DNA from: RBG-16-66-20 sp035517595 | Lineage (GTDB): Bacteria > Pseudomonadota > Gammaproteobacteria > Burkholderiales > SG8-39 | Length of the DNA: 41,276 bases | Direction of reading: 5' to 3' | NCBI GenBank assembly: GCA_035517595.1 | Contig: DATIYN010000176.1 | Span: 1-41,276 of the forward strand | In this document: one piece after another, positions 1 through 7,362 of the stretch | How the letters are laid out: each line of letters begins with the position of its first letter | Numbering within the stretch: the stretch's first letter is position 1 | The notes under the pieces: model-generated | The model's database searches: none | The model's input: only the letters and a program-made list of their open reading frames with translations | What the model was told of the DNA's origin: nothing | Position numbers and translations under genes: made by a program

Positions 1-1464
1 GTGTTCCGCCACATGCATAGCCTCAGCCTCCGCTTCCACCTCGAGCGCCAGACGGGCGGCGTGTCGCGCGACATCGAGCGCGGCACGCGCGGCATTGCGA
101 CGCTGCTCTCCTACTTCCTGTTCTCGATCATTCCGGTGATCCTGGAATTCAGCCTGGTGGCGGCGATCCTGCTTGCGAAGTTCGATTGGCGCTTTGCCGC
201 GGTGACTTTTGCGGCAGTCGCGATCTACATGACCTTCACGGTGTCGGTGACCGAGTGGCGCATGGAGATCCGCCGCCAGGCCAACGAGCTGGATTCGAAG
301 GCCAACACCCGCGCGATCGACAGCCTGCTCAACTACGAGACGGTGAAGTACTTCAACAACGAGGAGTACGAGGCGCGGCGCTACGACGAGAACCTGCAGA
401 AGTACGAGTCGGCCGCGGTCAAGAACGAGGCCTCGCTCGGCATCCTCAACATCGGCCAGAGCCTGATCATCGCGGTCGCGGTGACCCTGCTCATGGTGCT
501 CGCGGCGGGCGGCGTGGTCTCGAAGGAGCTCACGCTGGGCGATCTCGTGCTGGTGAACGGCCTGCTGATCCAGCTCTACATCCCGCTCAATTTCCTCGGC
601 ATGGTGTACCGCGAGATCAAGCAGGCGCTCGCCGACATGGACCGCATGTTCCGCCTGCTCAAGCAGGATCGCGAGGTCGAGGACCGGCCCGGGGCGCGCT
701 CCCTCTCCGCAACCGGCGCGTCGGTGCGCTTCGAGAACGTCGATTTCTCCTACGAGGCGAGGCGGCAGATCCTGTTCGGGGTGTCCTTCGAGATTCCGGC
801 GGGGAGCAAGGTGGCCGTCGTCGGCGCGAGCGGCTCGGGCAAGTCGACGCTGGCGCGGCTGCTGTTCCGCTTCTACGACGTCGGCTCGGGGCGCGTGTCG
901 ATCAACGGGACCGACATCCGCGACCTGAAGCAATCGTCGCTGCGCGGCGCGATCGGCATCGTGCCGCAGGACACGGTGCTGTTCAACGACACCATCCTCT
1001 ACAACATCCACTACGGCCGCCCCGAGGCCTCGCTCGACGAGGTGATCGAGGCGGCGAAGGCGGCTCACATCCACGATTTCATCGAGAGCCTGCCGGACAG
1101 GTACGAGTCGCGCGTCGGCGAGCGCGGGCTGAAGCTCTCCGGCGGCGAGAAGCAGCGCGTGGCGATCGCGCGCGCCATACTCAAGAACCCCAGCATCCTG
1201 GTCTTCGACGAGGCGACTTCCGCGCTCGACTCGGAAACGGAGAAAGGCATCCAGGCGGAGCTCGACCGCATCGCGCGCGGGCGCACCACCCTCGTGATCG
1301 CGCACCGCCTGTCCACCGTCATGGATGCCGACCAGATTCTCGTGCTGGATCAGGGGCGTATCGTCGAGCGCGGCACGCACCGCGAGTTGCTCGAGCGCGA
1401 CGGCGCCTACGCCCAGATGTGGGCCCTGCAGCAGCAGGAAGAAGCCGAGCACGCCTCAGTCTAG
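1..1464 (+). CDS. Atm1/HMT1-type ABC exporter (permease-ATPase fusion), 5'-partial
   Basis: This is a half-transporter of the ABCB7/Atm1 heavy-metal group, an inner-membrane exporter associated with glutathione-linked metal or sulfur compounds. The reading frame is open at base 1, and the first visible residues lie inside the transmembrane domain (FHLERQTGG, residues 13-20), so the true start lies upstream and the first helices are missing. Membrane segments are visible near residues 33-60, 63-83, 150-172 and 180-203. The ATPase domain has Walker A GASGSGKS at 275-282, signature LSGGEKQR at 379-386 and Walker B ILVFDEA at 399-405. The stop codon lies inside a perfect 20-bp palindrome. Family assignment is confident; the substrate is inferred from the family only. 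Confidence 0.93.
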   Translation: MFRHMHSLSLRFHLERQTGGVSRDIERGTRGIATLLSYFLFSIIPVILEFSLVAAILLAKFDWRFAAVTFAAVAIYMTFTVSVTEWRMEIRRQANELDSKANTRAIDSLLNYETVKYFNNEEYEARRYDENLQKYESAAVKNEASLGILNIGQSLIIAVAVTLLMVLAAGGVVSKELTLGDLVLVNGLLIQLYIPLNFLGMVYREIKQALADMDRMFRLLKQDREVEDRPGARSLSATGASVRFENVDFSYEARRQILFGVSFEIPAGSKVAVVGASGSGKSTLARLLFRFYDVGSGRVSINGTDIRDLKQSSLRGAIGIVPQDTVLFNDTILYNIHYGRPEASLDEVIEAAKAAHIHDFIESLPDRYESRVGERGLKLSGGEKQRVAIARAILKNPSILVFDEATSALDSETEKGIQAELDRIARGRTTLVIAHRLSTVMDADQILVLDQGRIVERGTHRELLERDGAYAQMWALQQQEEAEHASV

Positions 1465-1472
1465 ACTGAGGC
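1453..1472. repeat. Perfect 20-bp palindrome spanning the ABC exporter stop codon
   Basis: The sequence GCCTCAGTCTAGACTGAGGC equals its own reverse complement. As RNA it would form an 8-bp stem with a CUAG loop, the loop containing the exporter's TAG stop. No U-run follows on either strand, so it is not a standard intrinsic terminator. It could be a weak or factor-dependent terminator, a 3'-end stabiliser, or a dyad protein-binding site. The palindrome is seen directly; its function is unknown. Confidence 0.75.
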
Positions 1473-1543
1473 CTGACAGGCGGGCGGCCTATGCCGCTGT
1501 CATGACGTTGCGTGAAGAGTACGGTGTATCTCTTTCTTTTCGT

Positions 1544-1572
1544 TTGCAAATCGCCGTTGTCACGGCTAAACT
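1544..1572 (+). promoter_or_regulatory. Candidate sigma70 promoter for the PBP7-like gene
   Basis: TTGCAA (1544-1549) and TAAACT (1567-1572) are separated by 17 bases, close to the sigma70 consensus. They lie about 30 bases upstream of the GTG start at 1603, in the only sizeable gap before that gene. A GGAGG Shine-Dalgarno at 1594-1598 follows. This is the best -35/-10 pair seen in the window. Confidence 0.55.
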
Positions 1573-1602
1573 AGCCACCCCAACAAGAAGCTCGGAGGGA
1601 GG

Positions 1603-2469
1603 GTGCGCGTTCTCTTTGCGTTCCTGCTTGCGTTGGTCGTCGCCTCGACGCCGGCCCTCGCGCGCGAGCCGCGGACGCCCGCGCTGAAATCGCAGGCGGC
1701 GCTCGTCGTCGACCAGGACTCCGGCGAGATCCTCCTCGGCAAGAACGCGGACTCGAAGCTGCCGATCGCGTCGCTCACGAAGCTGATGACCGCGATCGTC
1801 ACGCTCGACGCCGGGCTCGACCCGAGCGAGCCGGTCACGATCACCAAGGCGGACGTCGACAGGCTGCGCGGCTCGCACTCGCGCCTGCAGGTCGGCACGA
1901 CTCTCACGCGCGACGAGATGCTGCACCTCGCGCTCATGGCCTCCGAGAATCGCGCCGCGTCCGCGATCGCGAACTCGTACCCGGGCGGTCGCGACTCCTG
2001 CGTGCTCGCGATGAACCTCAAGGCGCAGCTGCTCGGAATGACCGGCACGCGCTTCGAGGACGGCACGGGCCTGTCCGGCCACAACGTCTCGACCGCCCAG
2101 GACCTGGCGAAGCTCGTGCAGGCGGCGCACGCGTACCCCAGGATCCGGGAGTTCACGACCTCGACCTCGTATCAGGTGCAGGTCGGGCGCCGCACGATGC
2201 GCTTCGGCAACACCAACAACCTGACGCGCAGCTCGCGCTGGGAGATCGGGCTATCCAAGACCGGATACATCGCCGAGGCGGGGCGCTGCCTGGTCATGCA
2301 GGTGACGCTCACCGGGCGTTCCATTATCATCGTGCTGCTGGATTCCTGGGGCAAATACACTCGTGTCGGCGACGCAACCCGCATCCGTCAGTGGCTGGAG
2401 TTCGCCGCCGGCGCTTCCGCGCACCGATCCTCGGCGGGTTTGCCGCCAGGAAGAGACAAGCCGGTCTAG
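1603..2469 (+). CDS. pbpG: D-alanyl-D-alanine endopeptidase / PBP7-type serine peptidase
   Basis: This is a low-molecular-weight penicillin-binding protein (peptidase S11) that cleaves peptidoglycan cross-links in the periplasm. A Sec signal peptide ends near ALA (residues 18-20). The three active-site motifs are present: SLTK 57-60, SEN 114-116 and KTG 219-221. The 288-residue length fits PBP7 rather than PBP5, which carries an extra C-terminal domain and amphipathic anchor. The GTG start is supported by GGAGG four bases upstream and by placing the signal peptide at the N-terminus. A plausible sigma70 promoter precedes it. The egtD-like gene starts 15 bases after the stop, so the two may be co-transcribed. 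PBP7 versus carboxypeptidase is inferred from length and motif set. Confidence 0.9.
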   Translation: MRVLFAFLLALVVASTPALAREPRTPALKSQAALVVDQDSGEILLGKNADSKLPIASLTKLMTAIVTLDAGLDPSEPVTITKADVDRLRGSHSRLQVGTTLTRDEMLHLALMASENRAASAIANSYPGGRDSCVLAMNLKAQLLGMTGTRFEDGTGLSGHNVSTAQDLAKLVQAAHAYPRIREFTTSTSYQVQVGRRTMRFGNTNNLTRSSRWEIGLSKTGYIAEAGRCLVMQVTLTGRSIIIVLLDSWGKYTRVGDATRIRQWLEFAAGASAHRSSAGLPPGRDKPV

Positions 2470-2484
2470 ATCGGGGCGGCGGGC

Positions 2485-3477
2485 GTGAGGCCCGAGGCCA
2501 GCCCCGCGCCCCTCGCGCCGGGGATCGTCCGCTTCTACAGTTTTCTTCCCCGCGCCGAGAGCCTGCGCGATGACGTCCTCGCGGGCCTCGCGCTTCCGCA
2601 GAAGAGCATTCCGCCGAAGTATTTCTACGACGAAGACGGCTGCCGGCTGTTCGAGGCGATCTGCGAGCTCCCCGAGTACTACCTCACCCGCACCGAGACC
2701 GCAATCCTCCGCGGCCACATCGCGGACATCGCGCACTTCGTCGGCCCCGACGCCGAGCTGATCGAGTTCGGCGCGGGCGTGCAGGCGAAGACCCGCATCC
2801 TCATCCAGGCGCTGCAGACGCGACTGTACGTCCCGATCGACATCGCGATGGACACGCTGCAGGCTTCCTCGAACGAACTCGCGGGCCGCTTTCCCTGGCT
2901 GAACGTCGTCGGCATCCGCGCCGACTATACGCGGCCTCTGGCGCTGCCCGAGTTCGCGGGCGTCCCGGTCCGGCGCAAGGCCGTGTTCTTCCCGGGCTCG
3001 ACGGTCGGCAATTTCACGCCGGCCGAGGCGCTCGAGTTCCTGAGGCGGGCGCGCCGCACCGCGGGCAAGGGCGGCGTGCTGCTGATCGGCGTGGATCTGA
3101 AGAAGGACAAGGCGACGCTGGACGCAGCCTACGCCGACTCCAAGGGAGTGACCGCGCGCTTCAACCTCAACCTGCTCAAGCGCATCAACAGCGAGCTGGG
3201 CGCGGACTTTCGGCTAGAGCGCTTTCGGCACAGGGCGTTCTACGACCCGGCCCTGGGGCGGGTGGAGATGCACATCGAGAGCGTCGACGCGCAGATCGTC
3301 CATGTCGCGGGCCAGCGCTTCGATTTTGCGCGCGGCGAGACCATCCACACCGAGATCTCCTGCAAGTACTCCGTCGCCGAGTTCCAGGAGCTCGGCAGGC
3401 GCGCGGGGTTCGCCCCCGAGAAGGTGTGGACCGATCCCGAGCAGCTTTTCAGCGTGCACGGCATGGTGGCCGCCTAG
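2485..3477 (+). CDS. egtD: L-histidine N-alpha-methyltransferase (EgtD-like)
   Basis: This is a SAM-dependent enzyme of the EgtD/DUF2260 family, which trimethylates histidine to hercynine, the first step of ergothioneine synthesis. The 330-residue length is typical. Visible family features are the SAM-binding stretch ELIEFGAGVQAKT (91-103), FFPGSTVGNF (168-177), and the residues matching the histidine-site Met and Glu of characterised EgtD: M262 in VEMHIES and E290 in HTEISCKYS. GTG at 2485 is the start, preceded by a G-rich tract. It lies 15 bases after the PBP7-like gene and 3 bases from the stop of the convergent methyltransferase. The usual partner egtB, a sulfoxide synthase, is not adjacent, so ergothioneine synthesis cannot be concluded from this window. 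Confidence 0.88.
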   Translation: MRPEASPAPLAPGIVRFYSFLPRAESLRDDVLAGLALPQKSIPPKYFYDEDGCRLFEAICELPEYYLTRTETAILRGHIADIAHFVGPDAELIEFGAGVQAKTRILIQALQTRLYVPIDIAMDTLQASSNELAGRFPWLNVVGIRADYTRPLALPEFAGVPVRRKAVFFPGSTVGNFTPAEALEFLRRARRTAGKGGVLLIGVDLKKDKATLDAAYADSKGVTARFNLNLLKRINSELGADFRLERFRHRAFYDPALGRVEMHIESVDAQIVHVAGQRFDFARGETIHTEISCKYSVAEFQELGRRAGFAPEKVWTDPEQLFSVHGMVAA

Positions 3478-3480
3478 CGC

Positions 3481-4116
3481 CTAGCGCGAGCGGCAGCTGA
3501 TCGAAATGCCCTCGCTGGAGGCGCCCTCGGCGAAGCGCAGGCCGAATCCCGGGCGCTTCTTCACGTAGTCCAGGAACTCTGTGACCTGCCGCGCGTAGGG
3601 GTGCGCTACGTTGTGCGCGGTGTAGCAGCCGCCGGGAGCGATCTTCGCCTCGAGGTCGAGGAAGTACTGGAGGTACCACTCCTTGTCGGCGTCGGAGAAC
3701 ACGAAGTCCCAGGGGCCGGGCAGCGCCTTCACAAGCTCGTGCGCGTCGCCGAGCCGCGCGTCGACGTACTCGGCGAGCCCCGCGCGCCTGAAGTTGGCGA
3801 GCGCGCGCTCGTGCCTGCCCCGGTCGATCTCGATCGTCGTGACCCTGCCGCCCGTTTTCGCGGCCGCCCAGGCGAGCCAGACGGTCGAGTGTCCGGTCGA
3901 CGTTCCGATCTCGAGAATTCTCTTGTATCCGCCCTTGACCACGAGATTATGAAGGATCTGGCCGTCCCGGTAGGGCACGTTGAGGTAGTCCCAGCGGCCG
4001 CGCTCGGCGGACAGGAAGGCCTGGACCTGTCGGTCGAGCTCGGGCGAGTCAGCAGCCGAGCCCGGCGCGACGGCGAAACAGGTGGCGAGGGTGCCGATCC
4101 AGCGCGCGAACCGCAT
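3481..4116 (-). CDS. O-methyltransferase family protein with N-terminal signal peptide
   Basis: This is a class I SAM-dependent methyltransferase of the COMT/CCoAMT-like O-methyltransferase family. Motif I is LEIGTSTGHST (68-78), the acidic loop is TTIEIDRG (93-100), and FSDADKEWY (140-148) matches the FxDADKxxY metal/substrate motif of the family. The odd feature is the N-terminus: residues 1-22 (positively charged start, hydrophobic core, AxA-like end at SAA) look like a Sec signal peptide, followed by a normal methyltransferase domain. SAM is not expected in the periplasm, so either the segment is not cleaved or the protein has an unusual role. ATG at 4116 gives this N-terminus; no later start before motif I looks better. 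The substrate is unknown. Confidence 0.82.
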   Translation of the reverse strand: MRFARWIGTLATCFAVAPGSAADSPELDRQVQAFLSAERGRWDYLNVPYRDGQILHNLVVKGGYKRILEIGTSTGHSTVWLAWAAAKTGGRVTTIEIDRGRHERALANFRRAGLAEYVDARLGDAHELVKALPGPWDFVFSDADKEWYLQYFLDLEAKIAPGGCYTAHNVAHPYARQVTEFLDYVKKRPGFGLRFAEGASSEGISISCRSR

Positions 4117-4145
4117 AGAAGCGCGGAATTCTATACCACGCTGCG

Positions 4146-4154
4146 TGCTATGAT
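4146..4154 (+). promoter_or_regulatory. Extended -10 element of lutA, probable leaderless start
   Basis: TGC followed by TATGAT forms an extended -10 motif (TGnTATnAT). The expected transcription start, 6-7 bases downstream, coincides with the lutA ATG at 4161. No Shine-Dalgarno is present between them, only a T-run. This suggests a leaderless or near-leaderless lutA mRNA. No good -35 is visible, which extended -10 promoters can tolerate. Confidence 0.45.
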
Positions 4155-4160
4155 TTTTTC

Positions 4161-4886
4161 ATGCGCGTCGGCCTACTGGTCACCTGCCTCGTCGATCTGA
4201 TGCGGCCGTCGATCGGGTTCGCCGCGCTCAAGCTCCTCGAGGACGCCGGCTGCGACGTCGTCGTTCCCGCGACGCAGACCTGCTGCGGCCAGCCGGGCTG
4301 GAACTCGGGCGACCGCAGGGCCGCGCGCGCGCTCGCCGAAAAGCTCATCGCCGATTTCGAGGACTGCCCCTACGTCGTTGCGCCCTCCGGCTCGTGCGCA
4401 GGCATGATCCGTACGCATTTCCCCGAGGTGTTCTCGGAAGACGCCGGGATGCGGGCGAGGGCCGAGCGCTTCGGCGCGCGCACCTACGAGCTGACCGAGT
4501 TCCTCGCCAAGGTGGCACACCGTCCCCGGGTGTCGGCGCGCTTCGACGGCGCGGTGACCTACCACGACTCGTGCTCGGGCCTGCGCGAGCTGGGCGTGAA
4601 GACGGAGCCGCGCAAGCTGCTCGCCAAGGTGGAAGGCCTCAAGCTCGTCGAAATGGAGGAGTGCGAGACCTGCTGCGGGTTCGGCGGGACTTTTTCGATC
4701 AAATACGGCGACGTCTCGGCGGAAATGGCCGAGCGCAAGTGCGCCCACATCGCCGCGAGCGGAGCGCAGGCCGTGGTGCTCGGCGACCTCGGCTGCATGC
4801 TCAACATCGAGGGGCGGCTGCGCAAGCGCGGCGACGACACGACGCGCGTGCTGCACGTCGCCGAGGTGCTGGCCGGAGAGCGCTGA
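4161..4886 (+). CDS. lutA: Lactate utilization protein A-like (Fe-S)-binding protein
   Basis: This is a cytoplasmic protein of the LutA/YkgE/GlcF-like family, part of the LutABC iron-sulfur complex that oxidises L-lactate to pyruvate. Two cysteine-rich CCG domains are visible: TCCGQPGW near residues 40-47 and TCCGFGGTF near 170-178, each with further cysteines upstream (C79 in SGSC, C138 in HDSC). The 241-residue length is standard. The ATG at 4161 has no Shine-Dalgarno, and an extended -10 sits immediately upstream. Its TGA overlaps the lutB ATG by one base (TGATG), indicating translational coupling. lutC is not present downstream. Confidence 0.92.
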   Translation: MRVGLLVTCLVDLMRPSIGFAALKLLEDAGCDVVVPATQTCCGQPGWNSGDRRAARALAEKLIADFEDCPYVVAPSGSCAGMIRTHFPEVFSEDAGMRARAERFGARTYELTEFLAKVAHRPRVSARFDGAVTYHDSCSGLRELGVKTEPRKLLAKVEGLKLVEMEECETCCGFGGTFSIKYGDVSAEMAERKCAHIAASGAQAVVLGDLGCMLNIEGRLRKRGDDTTRVLHVAEVLAGER

Positions 4887-6301
4887 TGCAGATCCAGTCG
4901 ATGCACTTCAGGCCGCGCGCGGCCGCGGCCCTCGCCGACGCTGCGCTACAGTCGAACCTGCAGAAGTTCAGCTCGACCGGCTTCACGGCTCTGCGCGCCA
5001 GGGCGGTGGCCGACTTCGGCGCGGGACTGTTCGAGAAGCTGCGCGGAGAGGGCGCGGCGATCCGCGACCGCGCGCTCGCGAGCCTCGACGCCTGGATCGA
5101 GCGCTTCGAGGCCGAGGCCACCCGCCGCGGCGCGACCGTGCTCTTCGCCGAGACGCGCGAGGAAGCCTGCGATCTGCTGCTGGATATCTGCCGGCGTCAC
5201 GGTGTGAAGAAGGCGATCAAATCCAAGTCGATGCTCTCGGAGGAAGCGGGGGTAAACGAGGCGCTCGAAGCCGCGGGCGTGACGCCCGTCGAGACCGACC
5301 TCGGCGAGTACATCCTGCAGCTCGCCGGCGAGCCGCCCTCGCACATCATTGCGCCGGCGCTGCACAAGAACAGGGGCGAGGTCGCCGACCTGTTCGAGGC
5401 GCGCCACCGCGCGCCGCGCAAGACCGACATCCCGCTCATGACGCGCGAGGCGCGCGAGGTGCTGCGCGGGCACTTCCTCGGCGCCGACCTCGGTCTCTCC
5501 GGCGGCAATTTCCTCATCGCCGAGAGCGGCTCCGGCGTGATCGTCACCAACGAGGGCAACGGCCGCATGGTGACGACGCTGCCGCGCGTTCACGTCTGCC
5601 TGACCGGAATCGAGAAGGTGATCCCGACGCTCGAGGATTTCGCGACGCTCCTGCGCCTGCTGACGCGCTCGGCGACCGGCCAGCCGATCTCCAACTACGT
5701 GAGCCTGTTCACGGGGCCCCGTCAGGCGCCCGACCGCGACGGGCCCGAGTACATGTATTTCGTGCTCGTCGACGCCGGGCGAACGAGCCTGGTCGGCGGC
5801 GGGATGCAGGAGATGCTGCGCTGCATCCGCTGCGGCGCGTGCATGAACCACTGCCCCGTATACCGGGCCGTCGGCGGTCACGCCTACGGCTGGGTCTATC
5901 CGGGTCCGATGGGGTCGGTGCTCACGCCAAGCTACGTCGGGCTGGAGAACGCGCTCGACCTGCCGCACGCGGCGACCCTGTGCGGCGCCTGCTCGGTCGC
6001 CTGCCCGGTGAAGATCCCGCTGCCCGAGCTGCTGCGGGACCTGCGCGAGAAGCAGGTCGATCGCGGCCTGCGCCCGGCGAGGGAGAGGCTGGGCTTGCGC
6101 CTGTGGGCGTGGCTCGCCCTGCGTCCGCGCCTGTACGCGCTCGCGACGGCCGCGGCGGCGGCCTTCCTGCGCGCGCTCGGGGGCCGGAGCGGAATGATCT
6201 CGAGGCTGCCCTTCGGCTCGGAGTGGACCCGCGGCCGGTTCTTCCCCGCGCCGAGGTCCTGGAGAACGTTCCGCTCGCTCTACGCCGCGCGCCGGCGCTA
6301 G
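4886..6301 (+). CDS. lutB: Lactate utilization protein B-like iron-sulfur protein
   Basis: This is the LutB/YkgF subunit of the LutABC lactate-oxidising complex, 471 residues. The N-terminal two thirds form a LUD domain, including GLSGGNFLIAESGSG (203-217). Ferredoxin-type clusters follow: CIRCGACMNHCP (C313, C316, C319, C323) and CGACSVACP (C366, C369, C373), then the C-terminal DUF3390-like region with basic and hydrophobic stretches. The start ATG at 4886 overlaps the lutA TGA by one base; an open frame extends further upstream but only as antisense-style shadow of lutA. The stop TAG shares a CTAG with the stop of convergent corA. With lutC absent, the complex here would need a third subunit encoded elsewhere. 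Confidence 0.93.
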   Translation: MQIQSMHFRPRAAAALADAALQSNLQKFSSTGFTALRARAVADFGAGLFEKLRGEGAAIRDRALASLDAWIERFEAEATRRGATVLFAETREEACDLLLDICRRHGVKKAIKSKSMLSEEAGVNEALEAAGVTPVETDLGEYILQLAGEPPSHIIAPALHKNRGEVADLFEARHRAPRKTDIPLMTREAREVLRGHFLGADLGLSGGNFLIAESGSGVIVTNEGNGRMVTTLPRVHVCLTGIEKVIPTLEDFATLLRLLTRSATGQPISNYVSLFTGPRQAPDRDGPEYMYFVLVDAGRTSLVGGGMQEMLRCIRCGACMNHCPVYRAVGGHAYGWVYPGPMGSVLTPSYVGLENALDLPHAATLCGACSVACPVKIPLPELLRDLREKQVDRGLRPARERLGLRLWAWLALRPRLYALATAAAAAFLRALGGRSGMISRLPFGSEWTRGRFFPAPRSWRTFRSLYAARRR

Positions 6302-7260
6302 AGCCAGCCGGCCTTGCGGAAGCGGAAGAAGAGGATGACGTTGATCACCGCCATCGCGGCGACCGTCACCGGGTAGCCCCAGGCCCAGTCGAGCTCCGGC
6401 ATGTTCTTGAAGTTCATGCCGTAGAGGCTCGCGACAAAGGTCGGCACCGCGATCAGCGCGCCCCAGGCCGCGAGCCGCTTGGTCACCTCGGTCTCGCTGA
6501 ACGTGATCATCGCGACGTTGACCTGGATCGCCGTGGTGACGGTGTCGCGCTGGCTGTTGATCGTCTGGCTGATGCGCACGAGGTGGTCGTAGACGTCGCG
6601 GTAGTATTCCTGCATTCCGGTGCACACCTGAGGGACGCGGCCGCCGTACAGCTTGCCCACGGCTTCGAGCAGCGGCAGCACCGCGTGCTGGAGCGTGGTG
6701 AGCTTCTGACGCACGTAGTACAGGCCCTCGATATTGGCGCGGAGCGAGCTCCCCGAGAAGATCTGAGCCTCGAACTTCTCGAATTCGTCCTCGATGGCGT
6801 CGAGCACCGGGAAGTAACGGTCGACCACGGCGTCGATGAGCGCGTAGAACACGAATCCCGACCCGAGCTTCAGCAGCTCGGGCTCGCTCTCGCAGCGTGC
6901 CCGCACCGAAGCGAAGCCCGGCTCGGCCTGATTGCGCACCGAAAGGATGTAGTTCCTTCCGACGAACAGGTCGACCTCGCCGACCTTGAGCTCGTCCCCG
7001 AACTGGACGTTGTGCAGCACCGCGAAAAGGGAGCCGCCGTACTCGTCGATCTTGGGGCGCTGGTGGCCGTGGGTCGCGTCCTCGACGGCGAGCTCGTGCA
7101 GATCGAACTCCTTTTGCATGGCGGCGAGCTCGCCCGGCCCCGGATCCTTGAGCGCGACCCAGACGAAGCACTCGGGACGGCCGACGTACTGCCCGATCTC
7201 CTCGGGCTTGATGTCGCCGAGCTTTCGTCCGTCCTGGTAGGCGCCGCAATTGACCAGCAT
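6298..7260 (-). CDS. corA: CorA-family magnesium/cobalt transporter
   Basis: This is a 2-TM-GxN divalent cation channel of the inner membrane, 320 residues. It has a long cytoplasmic N-terminal domain, a helix-rich stretch (about 150-265), a first membrane helix ending in the selectivity motif GMN at 281-283 (SLYGMNFKNMPEL), and a second helix at about 295-313 followed by a short basic tail (RFRKAGWL). The start at 7260 gives the expected domain length. The longer open frame that runs upstream to 8478 is antisense to the aminotransferase and is rejected. Its TAG stop overlaps lutB's stop at CTAG. The cation (Mg, Co or Zn) cannot be settled from sequence. Confidence 0.93.
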   Translation of the reverse strand: MLVNCGAYQDGRKLGDIKPEEIGQYVGRPECFVWVALKDPGPGELAAMQKEFDLHELAVEDATHGHQRPKIDEYGGSLFAVLHNVQFGDELKVGEVDLFVGRNYILSVRNQAEPGFASVRARCESEPELLKLGSGFVFYALIDAVVDRYFPVLDAIEDEFEKFEAQIFSGSSLRANIEGLYYVRQKLTTLQHAVLPLLEAVGKLYGGRVPQVCTGMQEYYRDVYDHLVRISQTINSQRDTVTTAIQVNVAMITFSETEVTKRLAAWGALIAVPTFVASLYGMNFKNMPELDWAWGYPVTVAAMAVINVILFFRFRKAGWL

Positions 7261-7362
7261 TGTTTCTCCCGTCTCGCGCCGGAAATGATAAGCCACGAGG
7301 GGCTTTGCGCATAGGATAAAATGAGGTGCTTGACACGCCCCTGGCATCCCTGACATATCCGC

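Noticed and set aside
4946..7336. Very long open frame on the minus strand across lutB and corA
   Set aside because: Arg/Gly/Pro-rich composition and overlap with well-supported genes in other frames mark it as a GC-rich antisense artefact.
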